A DNA stretch of 64,000 nt from Rosistilla carotiformis. GTDB lineage: Bacteria; Planctomycetota; Planctomycetia; Pirellulales; Pirellulaceae. The notes under the pieces are model-generated. The model was not told the origin of the DNA. It was given only the letters and a program-made list of their open reading frames with translations, and searched no databases. The stretch is taken from assembly GCF_007753095.1 (NCBI RefSeq), contig NZ_CP036348.1:3906001-3970000 (forward strand). The letters run 5' to 3'. Every line of letters starts with the position of its first letter. Within the stretch, counting starts at the first letter, position 1. Position numbers and translations under genes: made by a program. Positions 52,718-62,420 of this stretch are shown one piece after another.

Positions 52718-54253
52718 CTATTTCACAAGTTCGACTTCCCCCGGACGCCAGGTTTTGTCGAACCACGACTCCAGCGGACCATACAGGCGGAGGACGGTGA
52801 ACCAGCCCTTGCTCGGCTCGGTGGCGATCCAGTTGGCTGCCTTGCCCTCGGGGGCCTTGGGGCCAAAGTAGAGATCGACCGAGCCATCGGCATTCTCAAC
52901 GAGTGGATCGCGTTTGTTGTTCTTGCTTGGGAAGGGCTGGCTGGTTTGCAGCTCGGATCGCGTCTGCGGATCGTAGACGACGACCGACCAAAAATTCTTG
53001 GCTGGGGCGTTCGCTGGAATGTGAAGCTTGTAGTTTTTCGAACCGTCAAAAGGCGCGCCTTCCTTGTCGACGAATGCGAGCGCGTATTGCGAGCCCTTGC
53101 CGACCATCTCCAAGGCCATCGCAGGTGTGTTCACCGTGGCGAGATAGAAGAAGTAGGTGCGGGCATCGAGATCGCGGCCCGATAGACCGTTGCCATCGAG
53201 CCAGCGATAGTCGTCGCCGATAAAGCCGGTCGTCCATTGGCTGTCTTCATAGATCTTCGAGCGTGGATCGCGGTTGCGGAAGGCAATCGCCCGCGCGGTG
53301 CCGTTACCAATGGCGACGGCGTCGGTCAGGATTTTCTTCATCCGCGCGTCCGGGGCGAATTCCTTGCCTTTGACGATGCCGATGGAGGCGGCGATCCCGC
53401 GAAGTTCCGGGTCGATGAAGTCGACAGGCTCCCGCTGGATGACGTGATTCAGTTCATTGTAGAACTCGAAATTGTTGGCGTGCACCGTGTTGAAATCCGA
53501 TCTCGAGCAGTGGATAAACTCCATCGCCGGAGGATTATCGTCTTTACTCAAAGGGTAGATTTTGACTCCCTCCTTGAACATCTTCACCGCGGCGTCGGTC
53601 TTGCCGTCGACGAGGAATCCGCGAAGCGGCACCCAGTTCACATAGCTGCGTGAGTGTGCGACGTAGTAGTCGCCTCCATCCTTCTTGTCCTTTGGCACCT
53701 CGCCTTCATAGCCGGGAGGAACGATGAGATACTTGCCTCCGGCACCTCGATCGGGACCGGGAATCCCCATGTCGATGACGAAGCGAAAGAAGGCATCATC
53801 ACAGGTCCCCGGTCCGCAACCCGGAGGGACTTCGACCACGGTCGGCCCGTCCTTCTTTAAATCGAGCAAGCCGAGGCAATAGACGGTGTCGGTGTTGCCG
53901 GTGAGGAACAGCGGATTGGAATCCAACAAGTCCTGGAAAAGGAGCACTTGGTTGCACTCGGTCGCGCCGCGTGCGATCTGCCCCAGGCGAAGCCCTTCGA
54001 TGGAAGTGGCGGGAATGAAGTTGAGGAAGGTCTCGACCGCGCGGAGCGTGTCGAGGTTGTCGTAGAGTTTCTGCGTTGTTTCGGCATCGGGGTTGCCATC
54101 GTCGAACCTGAGCGTGCCGATGCTCGTCTCGACTTTGTCGGGCGTCATGATTTCGACCGGGATCTTTTCGTTGTAGCCCGGCGTTTTCTGGGCAAAAACG
54201 GAACCGCATGTTGTTAGGACAAGGGCTGCCGCAAGCGTTGTTCTGCTTTTCAT
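52718..54253 (-). CDS. Exported DUF1254/DUF1214 protein (copy 1)
   Basis: A 511-residue secreted protein. Signal peptide at 1-21 ('TLAAALVLTTCGSVFAQ'), then DUF1254 (about 60-190: 'NPLFLTGNTDTVYCLGLLDLKKDGPTVVEVPPGCGPGTCDDAFFRFVIDMG') and C-terminal DUF1214 (about 390-500: 'NYKLHIPANAPAKNFWSVVVYDPQTRSELQTSQPFPS'). Molecular function is not known. It is the product of a tandem duplication with the gene immediately upstream: long runs of residues are identical and the spacer with its hairpin is repeated too. Start at 54253 gives the signal peptide and matches copy 2. Confidence 0.87.
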   Translation of the reverse strand: MKSRTTLAAALVLTTCGSVFAQKTPGYNEKIPVEIMTPDKVETSIGTLRFDDGNPDAETTQKLYDNLDTLRAVETFLNFIPATSIEGLRLGQIARGATECNQVLLFQDLLDSNPLFLTGNTDTVYCLGLLDLKKDGPTVVEVPPGCGPGTCDDAFFRFVIDMGIPGPDRGAGGKYLIVPPGYEGEVPKDKKDGGDYYVAHSRSYVNWVPLRGFLVDGKTDAAVKMFKEGVKIYPLSKDDNPPAMEFIHCSRSDFNTVHANNFEFYNELNHVIQREPVDFIDPELRGIAASIGIVKGKEFAPDARMKKILTDAVAIGNGTARAIAFRNRDPRSKIYEDSQWTTGFIGDDYRWLDGNGLSGRDLDARTYFFYLATVNTPAMALEMVGKGSQYALAFVDKEGAPFDGSKNYKLHIPANAPAKNFWSVVVYDPQTRSELQTSQPFPSKNNKRDPLVENADGSVDLYFGPKAPEGKAANWIATEPSKGWFTVLRLYGPLESWFDKTWRPGEVELVK

Positions 54254-54308
54254 GGGATGGATTCCAAACTTGGTTGTTGGTTGGGTGGTTGAAATACGAT
54301 GCTCAATC

Positions 54309-54338
54309 CGCGGGCTGGATCGAGTGAGCCGGCCCGCG
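54309..54338 (-). other. Spacer hairpin, copy A
   Basis: CGCGGGC (54309-54315) pairs with GCCCGCG (54332-54338) around a 16-base loop, between the stop of DUF1254 copy 2 and the start of copy 1. An almost identical hairpin sits in the spacer upstream of copy 2. It lacks a T-run, so processing or attenuation in a polycistronic message is more likely than full termination. Confidence 0.5.
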
Positions 54339-54359
54339 TGGTTCAAGAGCGAAGGAGGA

Positions 54360-55892
54360 TCACTTCACGAGTTCGATGTCTCCGGGTCTCCAGGTCTTGT
54401 CGAACCATGGTTCGAGCGGGCCGTAGAGACGGAAGCAAGCGAACCAGCCTTTGCTGGGCACAGTGGCGGTCCAGTTGGCTTCCTTGCCCTCGGGAGCTTT
54501 GGGGCCAAAGTAAAGATCGACCGAGCCATCTGCATTCTCGATGAGTGTGTCACCCGTGTTGTTCTTGCTGGGGAAGGGCTGGCTGGTCTGGAGTTCGGAG
54601 CGTGTCTGCGGATCGTAGACGACGACCGACCAGAAATTCTTGGCCGGGGCGTTCGCTGGAATGTGAAGCTTGTAGTTCTTCGAGCCGTCAAACGGTTCCC
54701 CATCCTTGTCGACAAATACGAGCGCGTACTGCGAGCCCTTGCCGACCATCTTCATGGCCATCGCCGGTGTGTTCACCGTGGCGAGGTAGAAGAAAAAGGT
54801 GCGGGCATCGAGATCACGGCCGGCAAGACCGTTGCCATCGAGCCAGCGATAGTCGCCGCCGATAAAGCCGCTCGTCCATTGGCGGTCTTCGAAGATTTTC
54901 GCGCGTGGATCGCGGTTCCGGAAAGCGATCGCGCGGGCGGTCCCGTTAGCAATGGCCACTCCGTCGGTTAGGATTTTCTTCATCCGCTCGTCGGGGGCGA
55001 ATTCCTTGCCTTTGACGATCCCGATGGAGGCGGCGATGCCGCGAAGTTCCGGGTCAATGAAGTCGATGGGTTCCCGCTGGATGACGTGGTTCAGTTCTTC
55101 GTAGAACTCGTAGGTGTTGGCGTGGATCGTGTTAAAGTATTCTTTCGAGCAGCTGATGAACTCCATGGCCGGAGGATTGTCGGCCTTGCTCAGAGGGTAG
55201 ATTTTCACCCCGTCCTGGAACATTTTCACCGCAGTGTCTGGTTTCCCGTCGACGAGGAACCCGCGAAGAGGCATCCAGTGCGCATAGGTCCGTGAGTGAG
55301 CGACGTAGTAATCGCCTCCGTCTTTTTTGTCCTTGGGCAATTCACCCTCATAGCCGGGAGGCACGATGAGATACTTGCCGCCTTCGCCCCGATCGGGACC
55401 AGGAGGGCCCATGTCGATGACGAAGCGGAAGTAGGCATCATCAACGGTGCCCGGTCCGCAACCGGGCGGGATTTCGACCACGGTCGGCCCGTCCTTATCA
55501 AGGTTTAGGAAGCCGAAGCAATAGACGGTATCTGTGTTGCCGGTGAGGAACAGCGGATTGGAATCCATCAATTTCTTGAAAATGAGCATCTGGTTGCATT
55601 CGGTGGCGCCCCGCGAGATATGACCCTGGCGAATCCCTTCGAGGGATGTCGCTGGAACAAAATTGAGGAAGGTCTCGACCGCGCGGAGCGTGTCGAGGTT
55701 GTCGTAGAGCTTCTGTGTGGTTTCGGCATCGGGGATGCCATCGGCGAAGTTGAGCGTGCCGATGCTGGTCTCGACTTTGTCGGGCGTCATGATTTCGACC
55801 GGGATCTTTTCGTTATAGCCCGGCGTTTTTTGCGCCAATGCGGAACCGCATGTAAGGGCGAGAGCGACGGCAATCGTTGTTCTGGTTTTCAT
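54360..55892 (-). CDS. Exported DUF1254/DUF1214 protein (copy 2)
   Basis: A 510-residue secreted paralogue of copy 1. Signal peptide at 1-20 ('TIAVALALTCGSALAQ'), followed by the same 'KTPGYNEKIPVEIMTPDKVETS' block, DUF1254 with 'NPLFLTGNTDTVYCFGFLNLDKDGPTVVEIPPGCGPG' and a C-terminal DUF1214 with 'FWSVVVYDPQTRSELQTSQ'. Differences from copy 1 are scattered single substitutions, not a frameshift or domain loss, so both are probably functional. 106 bases separate the two genes and that spacer repeats the one upstream of copy 2. Function unknown. Confidence 0.87.
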   Translation of the reverse strand: MKTRTTIAVALALTCGSALAQKTPGYNEKIPVEIMTPDKVETSIGTLNFADGIPDAETTQKLYDNLDTLRAVETFLNFVPATSLEGIRQGHISRGATECNQMLIFKKLMDSNPLFLTGNTDTVYCFGFLNLDKDGPTVVEIPPGCGPGTVDDAYFRFVIDMGPPGPDRGEGGKYLIVPPGYEGELPKDKKDGGDYYVAHSRTYAHWMPLRGFLVDGKPDTAVKMFQDGVKIYPLSKADNPPAMEFISCSKEYFNTIHANTYEFYEELNHVIQREPIDFIDPELRGIAASIGIVKGKEFAPDERMKKILTDGVAIANGTARAIAFRNRDPRAKIFEDRQWTSGFIGGDYRWLDGNGLAGRDLDARTFFFYLATVNTPAMAMKMVGKGSQYALVFVDKDGEPFDGSKNYKLHIPANAPAKNFWSVVVYDPQTRSELQTSQPFPSKNNTGDTLIENADGSVDLYFGPKAPEGKEANWTATVPSKGWFACFRLYGPLEPWFDKTWRPGDIELVK

Positions 55893-55947
55893 GGGATGGA
55901 TTCCTTACTTGATTGTTGGGTGGGTGGTTGAAACTCACTGCTCAATC

Positions 55948-55977
55948 CGCGGGCTGGATCGAGTGAACGGGCCCGCG
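55948..55977 (-). other. Spacer hairpin, copy B
   Basis: CGCGGGC (55948-55954) and GCCCGCG (55971-55977) form the same stem as the hairpin in the next spacer. It lies between the stop of DUF1254 copy 3 and the start of copy 2. Its conservation together with the flanking genes shows the duplication unit is about 1.64 kb and includes the spacer. Confidence 0.5.
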
Positions 55978-56000
55978 TGGTTCAAAAGCGATGATGGATT

Positions 56001-57398
56001 TTACTTCATCATCTCCAGTTTCGGAGCCGTCCACGAGCCGTCGAGCGCTGCTTCGGCTGGCCAGTAGAGTCGCATGTACATCGCAAACGGGCCCTTCGGT
56101 GCGGGCAACCAATTGGCCTCCAGCTCCTTGCCCGGCGATTCATGCTGGATGTAAATTGTCAGGCCACCATCGGCGTCCTTTTTCAATTCAGGAAGCATCG
56201 GCGAATTGATGAGGTAGCGGTTGATCGGGTTGGCCACCAGCAGGCTTTGCGGCAGCTCGTACATCGTCAGCGACCAGAAGGCCTTGACCGGCGGGTATTC
56301 ACCGTTGGCGAAATGCAGGGTGTAGCGGTTTTCACCGCGGAGCGGTTCCCCGGCGGAATCGACCCGATAGACCGGATACATGGCTTCCTGTTTCGAGTTG
56401 CCATAGATTCCGATGGTGGCGACCCAGCGGTAGAGGTAGTTGTTCTTCATATACTCGCGGGTGCCGAAGCAATCCCCGGAGGTAATCTTTCCTTCTTCGA
56501 GTAGTTTGACGTCGCCGGCAAAGGCTTCCCATGCGTCGATCCGGCCCATCTCGATGGCGTCCTTCATCTCGGGCGAAAGTTTCGAAGGATCGAATGTCTT
56601 CCCCCCTTCGACGCCGATCCTGGCGAAGCGTTTGCGGAGTTCGACTTCCGTGGGATCGACCGGGCAGTAGCCGAGCACGAAGTTGAGGACGTTGAAGAAT
56701 TCAAGCGAACTCTTCTCTTCCTCCTCGGTCAGTGGCTTGACCCAATCGACGGCCGGCGCGGCTGCGGGGGCGGAGGTTCCAAGGAATGCCGACAGCGGCT
56801 GCACCTTGTACTGAGCCTGGATCTTCTTGACGTTTTCAAGGTCCGCCGGGTTGAACAACTGGGTGCGGAACAGGACCATGTCGAAGTCCGTCTCGGACCG
56901 GATCACCTGCTTGATTCCCGCTGGCTTCTCACCCTTCCAACTTGGCCCGGCGATCAGAAAACTGCCGGCGTCGTTACCCGTCGCCCGCGAACCGACGTAG
57001 GCGAAGTTGAAGGTGTAGGCGTCGATGAACTGGACGCTGTAGTAGCGACTCTTCTCGATCTCGGGAACGCTGATCACGATCGGTTCGGCTCGCAGGTCCA
57101 AGCCCACGAAAGAGTAAGGCGTGTCCGAATTTGGCGTCTGGATTGCGGTATCGGCCGGAGTGTAGACCTCCGGGATATTCTTCAGCTGGTTCCACGGTGC
57201 CTTGTAGGACTTGCTGTCCTTGTCAACGAAGTAGGCATACTGGATCCGATAGCTATCCACCAACGGGAATCCGTAGATGTAGGCTTCCTTGGCGATAGCG
57301 CGAGCTTCTTCCGGCGTGACGTCTTGTGCCTGCCCGATCGGGGAAAGCGCGAGGACGGCCACGGCCGACACGAGGGTGGTGATGAATTTTTGTTTCAT
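56001..57398 (-). CDS. Exported DUF1254/DUF1214 protein (copy 3, divergent)
   Basis: A 465-residue secreted protein of the same family but clearly divergent from copies 1 and 2. Signal peptide at 1-24 ('LVSAVAVLALSPIGQAQ'); then 'TPEEARAIAKEAYIYGFPLVDSYRIQYAYFVD' (about 28-58), the classic DUF1254 opening with the YxYGxP motif, 'QTPNSDTPYSFVGLDLRAEPIVISVPEIEKSRYYSVQFIDAYTFNFAYVG' and a DUF1214 ending 'VKAFWSLTMYELPQSLL' and 'INSPMLPELKKDADGGLTIYIQHESPG'. It is 95 bases downstream of the propeller gene and upstream of copy 2. Function unknown. Confidence 0.88.
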   Translation of the reverse strand: MKQKFITTLVSAVAVLALSPIGQAQDVTPEEARAIAKEAYIYGFPLVDSYRIQYAYFVDKDSKSYKAPWNQLKNIPEVYTPADTAIQTPNSDTPYSFVGLDLRAEPIVISVPEIEKSRYYSVQFIDAYTFNFAYVGSRATGNDAGSFLIAGPSWKGEKPAGIKQVIRSETDFDMVLFRTQLFNPADLENVKKIQAQYKVQPLSAFLGTSAPAAAPAVDWVKPLTEEEEKSSLEFFNVLNFVLGYCPVDPTEVELRKRFARIGVEGGKTFDPSKLSPEMKDAIEMGRIDAWEAFAGDVKLLEEGKITSGDCFGTREYMKNNYLYRWVATIGIYGNSKQEAMYPVYRVDSAGEPLRGENRYTLHFANGEYPPVKAFWSLTMYELPQSLLVANPINRYLINSPMLPELKKDADGGLTIYIQHESPGKELEANWLPAPKGPFAMYMRLYWPAEAALDGSWTAPKLEMMK

Positions 57399-57493
57399 GG
57401 GATCACTTTGGGATTGTAGCTTTGTTGTTTTTGGGGGCGATGTTCAGGGCAGCCATCGAGAGGAACGTTGGTTCGGCTTGGCGCACGGACGAT

Positions 57494-59575
57494 CTATTCC
57501 GCTCTGGCCGGGCCGATCAAGGGCGTGTGCACGGGTTTGGCCACGCCGAAGAAGACCACCGTGGTGTTGGCGGCAAAGCGGGTGGAGAGCGCCTCGTCCG
57601 GCACTTGTTTGAAGCCGGCAAGTGTCTGGTCCCAGCTGTTGGCCACCCAGACGTTGCCAGCGGGATCGGCGGCGACGCCCGTGATGGTTTTCAGACCGCC
57701 GATGTAGCCCCCCGGCGGCGAAATCGCATCGCCGGTTTTAAGTCCCGGCGGGAAGGTCTCGGTCCGCACACCACACAACTGCGAGAGGTTGTGGCTCATC
57801 GAATTCGAGACCCAGATGTTGTCATTGCCGTCGATGGAAATGCCCCAGGCACCGTTCATCGTCTTGCCGGCGTTGAAGGGGCCGAGAACCGTTCCATCGG
57901 GTCGTATCATCGACACGTCGCCACCGGGAAACTTGTCGCTGATTTCCCACAGATCGATCCACTCCTTGGCCGCGCGCTTGCTGGCCGAACCATCGTGACT
58001 CCCAAACCTCGCTTCGAGCTTCTCCGCGACGAAGGCCAGTTTCTCCCGGATGCCGATGTGGCCGATGGAGTTGGCGACCCAGGCGTTGCCCTGGCTGTCG
58101 ATGGCAATCCCGTGCGGGCTGTATCCGACCTCAAAGTCCACCGCCTTGCCCGGATCGTTGGCTGGAAAACGGGTCACGGTGTTGGAGCCGCTGTTGGTGA
58201 CCCAGACATAATCATTTTGGTCGATGGCCAGGGCGAAGGGCTTTTTCAGTTGGAGGGTGCCATCGACGGGTTTGCCGTCGACGACCTGACCGTAGATGCG
58301 GCCTTTCGAGGCGTCCCCTTTGGGCAGGTGAACGATCTGACTGTGGTCGTTGTCGAGTGTCCAGACGTCACCGTTCGGCGCGACCATGATGCCCTGCATC
58401 GCACCGAGTTTTCCGTCGAGGTTGTAGCCGGTCTCTGGCGAAAGGGGCTTCCCCGTCTCGCGATCGAACACGGAAATGGTGCTGCCGATAATGCTGGTCA
58501 CCCAGACCTTGTCATCGCCGGAAACCGCGATGCCCCAGCCGGCGCTGTCGACGCCGCCGCCGCGAAAGCCTTTGATCATCGGGGAAAGCGGTTTGCCGTT
58601 CGGCGCGAACTTCGAGATGCCGCCGCCGACCCAATCAAAAATCGTCGTTTGCCCACCGACAAGGAAGTTGTTGGCCGACCACATGTTGCCCTCACCGTCG
58701 ATGGCGATGCCGCCGACACCGTTGTATCCTCCGCCGGAGTAAACCAGCGAAAGGGTCCACGAACTGGGAGCGAAGTTGAGGTAAGGGATTAGATCCACCT
58801 CGCGCCACCGCTTTCCGGCGGGAACGGGATAGAATGTGTCCAGCAATCCGAAGATCTTGTCCGCGTTGTGCCACGGATAGCGAGCGATGTTTTGCGCCGC
58901 GGCCAGCGTGTTGGTCGGTGCGACGCCGCCCGGCGGTGTGGCGGCTGCGAAGAGCTTATCGCACGCGTCCGGTTTTTCCGTGACGCAGGCAGTCAGCAGG
59001 ATGCCCAGCGTGTTCAGCTTGGCCAAGGTGGTGGTCTCCGAGCTGTTCAGCGGATCCATGATCACCGGTCCCAGCCCACCGGTTTCGAGATTCACAAGGT
59101 TCGGCACGTTTCCAGCAGCGATACTCAGGCCAAGTGCATCGCCACTCATCACGGTGCCGTGCAGAAACTGCGCACCGGTCCACGCGGAGGCCACGGTGGT
59201 CAGCTCGTTGATCGTCACGCGCTCGGGAGCTTTGGTCCCCAGCGTGGCCATCAAGGTGGTCGCTGGATTCGGTCCGTTCCCGGAGGAAAGCTTCGACATC
59301 CCCTCCGCCGCGATGAGATACATCACGCCACCGGCGCCCTTCCCGTCGACAAACGCCAGGTCGAAGCTGCCAACTTCGTTGGTCTTCGCTTCGGCGAGTT
59401 TTTGGGGAGCGTCCGGCCCCGCCAACCAAAGGGTCACGTCAGCCCCGGAGATCGGAGCGCCACCGGCCTCGACTCGTCCGGTAATGCCATCAGCAGCGAA
59501 GGCCGGGACGGATAGAAGTGCGGCCGATAAGGCAAGTCCTGCGAATTTCGCGGCTAGTCGATTCGTTTTTTTCAT
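57494..59575 (-). CDS. Exported NHL/Vgb-like beta-propeller with carboxypeptidase-regulatory-like domain
   Basis: A 693-residue secreted protein. Signal peptide at 1-28, then a short Ig-like carboxypeptidase-regulatory region ('GITGRVEAGGAPISGADVTLWLAG', about 30-52), a helical middle, and from about residue 270 repeated NHL/Vgb-type blades: 'VGGIAIDGEGNMWSANNF', 'GIAVSGDDKVWVTS', 'GIMVAPNGDVWTLDNDHSQI', 'ALAIDQNDYVWVTNSGSNTV', 'GIAIDSQGNAWVANSIGH', 'GISIDGNDNIWVSNSMSHNL' and 'GVAADPAGNVWVANSWDQTL'. Such propellers bind other proteins or ligands and some are lyases. It lies between the sulfatase and the DUF1254 genes on the same strand, so it may form part of the same exported system. Confidence 0.85.
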   Translation of the reverse strand: MKKTNRLAAKFAGLALSAALLSVPAFAADGITGRVEAGGAPISGADVTLWLAGPDAPQKLAEAKTNEVGSFDLAFVDGKGAGGVMYLIAAEGMSKLSSGNGPNPATTLMATLGTKAPERVTINELTTVASAWTGAQFLHGTVMSGDALGLSIAAGNVPNLVNLETGGLGPVIMDPLNSSETTTLAKLNTLGILLTACVTEKPDACDKLFAAATPPGGVAPTNTLAAAQNIARYPWHNADKIFGLLDTFYPVPAGKRWREVDLIPYLNFAPSSWTLSLVYSGGGYNGVGGIAIDGEGNMWSANNFLVGGQTTIFDWVGGGISKFAPNGKPLSPMIKGFRGGGVDSAGWGIAVSGDDKVWVTSIIGSTISVFDRETGKPLSPETGYNLDGKLGAMQGIMVAPNGDVWTLDNDHSQIVHLPKGDASKGRIYGQVVDGKPVDGTLQLKKPFALAIDQNDYVWVTNSGSNTVTRFPANDPGKAVDFEVGYSPHGIAIDSQGNAWVANSIGHIGIREKLAFVAEKLEARFGSHDGSASKRAAKEWIDLWEISDKFPGGDVSMIRPDGTVLGPFNAGKTMNGAWGISIDGNDNIWVSNSMSHNLSQLCGVRTETFPPGLKTGDAISPPGGYIGGLKTITGVAADPAGNVWVANSWDQTLAGFKQVPDEALSTRFAANTTVVFFGVAKPVHTPLIGPARAE

Positions 59576-59675
59576 GGTTTGATTCTTTCGTTTATGCCCG
59601 CCCCTGAAACCGTTCCCGCTCTTCGCGACGGCCTGCCGGAACCAGGTAAACTTTTCAAATTATGGGTCAATGAGT

Positions 59676-62138
59676 TCAGTCGTTCACGCGGTCGTGAGCA
59701 TCCTTGATCTGCTTTTGTTCGGCTGGAGTAAATTGGGTGGTGCCAAGCTTGATATGAAGCTGATCGATGGATCCGGTGAAATCAAACGGTAGGATATAAT
59801 CCTTCGCATTGATCTCGGTCCGTGTATCCACTCCCACATCAAAGGTTTCATCCATCACCTGGATGAACGCGATTGAATTGGGTTGTTCGTGCGAATCGAC
59901 AGCCACGCCGTCCACCTTCAGAGTTCCGGTACCACCCTTTGCGATCCCCGGACCATCATAGACATAGTCATAGACAAGAGTGTGTTTCCCTGCGGTGAGC
60001 GGTTCTTTTGCAGCCCATCTGTATTGCGCGAGCCCCAGCATGTTGTAACCGAAGACAGGGACACCCTTTAAAATGTAAAATCCCCATCCGCCAAACCGTC
60101 CTCCGGCAGTCACGATCATGCCGTTGCCACCGTCGTCCGGCACCGTCACTTCGGCTGTGATCGTGTAAGACCGTCCCAAGATATTTGCCGTGTTTGAGTC
60201 CGACATCCCAGGATTCACACCTTGGTAAGTGAATTCGGTCTTACCAACGGTCATGCTCGGTCTGGGCTCCATCGAACGAGCGAACTGACGGTTGTCCAGA
60301 GGATACACGTTGTTCTTCTTGGCCTCCTGATCGAAGAGTGCCTGCATTTCCTTCAGCTTCTCCGGGTTTTCCGCGGCGAGGTCGTGGTTTTGAGAGAAAT
60401 CATCATTCAGGTTGTACAGCTCCCATTTGTAATCTTCGATCGGAGGGAAGGCTGCATTCAAAATCCATGGTCCGTGAGGAGGCACCGTATTGGCGTACCA
60501 GCCTTCACTGTAGATGCCACGATTTGCAATCATCTCAAAGTATTGAACCTTGCGCGCGGATGGCGTCTTGGCATTCTCCTTCTTAAAGGTGTATGCCATG
60601 CTGGTGCCTTGAATTGGCTTTTGCGCGATGCCGTTGATTTCCTCAGGTTGATTCACCCCGGCCGCTTCCATGATCGTGGGCATGATATCGATCATGTGGT
60701 GGAACTGGGTGCGGATCCCGCCGATATCGTCAATATGGCCCGGCCAGGAAATGGCCATACCCTGACGAGTTCCTCCGAAATGGGAGGCGACCTGCTTGGT
60801 GTATTTGAAGGGCGTGTCAAATGCCCAGGCCCAACCGACAGCCATGTGGGGATAGGTTTCCCGTGATCCCCAGACATCATAGAGCTTCAATTGGTCCGCT
60901 ACGGGGATATCGAGAATACCGTTGAACGACGCATATTGGTTAGGCGTTCCCAAGAGTGTGCCCTCGGGGCTGGTTCCGTTATCACCACAAATGTAGAAGA
61001 TCAAGGTATCGTCCAACTCGCCCATATCCTCGACCTGTTGGATCACACGGCCAATCTCATCATCGGTATAGGCGGCAAAAGCTGCGAACACCTCCGCCTG
61101 CCGCGCGAACAATTTTTTCTCATCGGATGAAAGCGATTCCCATTCGGGAAGGTCATCCGGCCAAGGTGTCAGTTGCGTGTTGGCGGGAATCAAACCCAAT
61201 CGCTTTTGATTCGCAAAGATCTGTTCCCGCATCTTGTTCCACCCCATATCGAACTTTCCTTTGAACTTTTCAATCCATTTCTTGGGTGGCTGGTGAGGTG
61301 AATGGGTTCCGCCCGGTGCGTAATAGATAAAGAAGGGTTGGTCGGAATTCGCGGCCTGGAGCGCTTTCATCCTGGCAATCGCCTCATCCGCCAGATCGGT
61401 GGACAAGTTGTAATCGGGCTTCCCTCTCCACGGGAAAATTTGAGTGTGATCCTGGAAAAGGTAGGGCGTGTATTGGTCGGTTTCGCCACCTTGGAAGCCG
61501 TAGAAATAATCAAACCCCATTCCTGAAGGCCATTGATCAAACGGCCCCGCCACGCTGTAGGCAAACGATGGGGTATTGTGGTTTTTCCCGAACCAGGATG
61601 TGGCATATCCATTCCCTTTCAGGATTTGACCGATCGTCCCGTTGTCCACGCCGATGATCGAGTCGTAACCCGGATATCCGGTGGAAAGTTCGGTGATCAC
61701 GCCAAAGCCTACCGAATGGTGATTGCGACCCGTGAGCAATGCCGCACGGGTGGGCGAACAGAGCGAGGTGGAGTTGAACTGCGTGTAACGCAATCCGTTG
61801 TTAGCCACTCGGTCCAAGGCCGGCGTTGGAATCACACCGCCAAATGTTCCGCTGACACCAAAACCGGCGTCGTCGGTCATGATCAACAAGACGTTGGGGG
61901 CTCCTTTTTTAGGGACGACGCGTGGTGGCCACCAGGTTTTTGAATCGGCAACCGTCGGTCCGGTTTTACCTTTGCCGGGTGGTTGCGGAGCCGGAAGCTG
62001 CTTGCCACTGATGGTCGTTGTTGCATCCGCGGATCCGGGCGTACCGGTGGTTTGCAGCTGTGCCTGCAGGGCGGAACTGCTCGAAAGAAGTACTAAGAGC
62101 AGTAGGGCCCTTAAGGATTCGCGTAATCGATGATTCAT
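59676..62138 (-). CDS. Large secreted arylsulfatase (CSPTR) with C-terminal lectin-like region
   Basis: An 820-residue arylsulfatase of the AtsA-like group. Signal peptide at 1-26. 'NVLLIMTDDAGFG' gives the calcium Asp pair; the site is Cys127-Ser-Pro-Thr-Arg131 in 'TSLCSPTRAALLTGRNHHSVGFG', with Thr in place of the usual Ser/Ala. 'WFGKNHNTPSF' and 'ICGDNGTSPEG' carry active-site residues. The last 200 residues form a beta-rich region ('AEVTVPDDGGNGMIVTAGGRFGGWGFYILKG') that resembles concanavalin A-like lectin folds. Its third-codon positions look more A/T-rich than the neighbouring genes, which may point to transfer. ATG at 62138 gives the signal. It is followed by the propeller gene after 100 bases. 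Confidence 0.9.
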   Translation of the reverse strand: MNHRLRESLRALLLLVLLSSSSALQAQLQTTGTPGSADATTTISGKQLPAPQPPGKGKTGPTVADSKTWWPPRVVPKKGAPNVLLIMTDDAGFGVSGTFGGVIPTPALDRVANNGLRYTQFNSTSLCSPTRAALLTGRNHHSVGFGVITELSTGYPGYDSIIGVDNGTIGQILKGNGYATSWFGKNHNTPSFAYSVAGPFDQWPSGMGFDYFYGFQGGETDQYTPYLFQDHTQIFPWRGKPDYNLSTDLADEAIARMKALQAANSDQPFFIYYAPGGTHSPHQPPKKWIEKFKGKFDMGWNKMREQIFANQKRLGLIPANTQLTPWPDDLPEWESLSSDEKKLFARQAEVFAAFAAYTDDEIGRVIQQVEDMGELDDTLIFYICGDNGTSPEGTLLGTPNQYASFNGILDIPVADQLKLYDVWGSRETYPHMAVGWAWAFDTPFKYTKQVASHFGGTRQGMAISWPGHIDDIGGIRTQFHHMIDIMPTIMEAAGVNQPEEINGIAQKPIQGTSMAYTFKKENAKTPSARKVQYFEMIANRGIYSEGWYANTVPPHGPWILNAAFPPIEDYKWELYNLNDDFSQNHDLAAENPEKLKEMQALFDQEAKKNNVYPLDNRQFARSMEPRPSMTVGKTEFTYQGVNPGMSDSNTANILGRSYTITAEVTVPDDGGNGMIVTAGGRFGGWGFYILKGVPVFGYNMLGLAQYRWAAKEPLTAGKHTLVYDYVYDGPGIAKGGTGTLKVDGVAVDSHEQPNSIAFIQVMDETFDVGVDTRTEINAKDYILPFDFTGSIDQLHIKLGTTQFTPAEQKQIKDAHDRVND

Positions 62139-62420
62139 GAATTTGAGTGACGTTGGGAGTTCGATGATTGAGAGGGATGTAGGAATACCGCTGCTGAACG
62201 CTTGGGCCAACTCGTATGCTTAGGACAACGGAATTCAATCGCGAAGATCTAATTGATCGCTCCCTCCGAGAAGGCCGCGCTCGACGATTAGCCTGTTTAG
62301 CACTTAGTTCTCGCTCGGACGTCAGATTTTGTCGAGCCATGGTCGCTGCGGTCCGTCCACGCTCCTGGCGCGATGCTTCTGTCACGGCGCGTCACCCGAG
62401 GGACCAGGCTTGTGAGAGGC

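Noticed and set aside
57422-58792. A 456-codon open frame on the plus strand antisense to the propeller gene
   Set aside because: The minus-strand frame encodes a signal peptide and regular NHL blades. The plus-strand frame is a by-product of GC-rich codon use and shows no domain or ribosome binding site.
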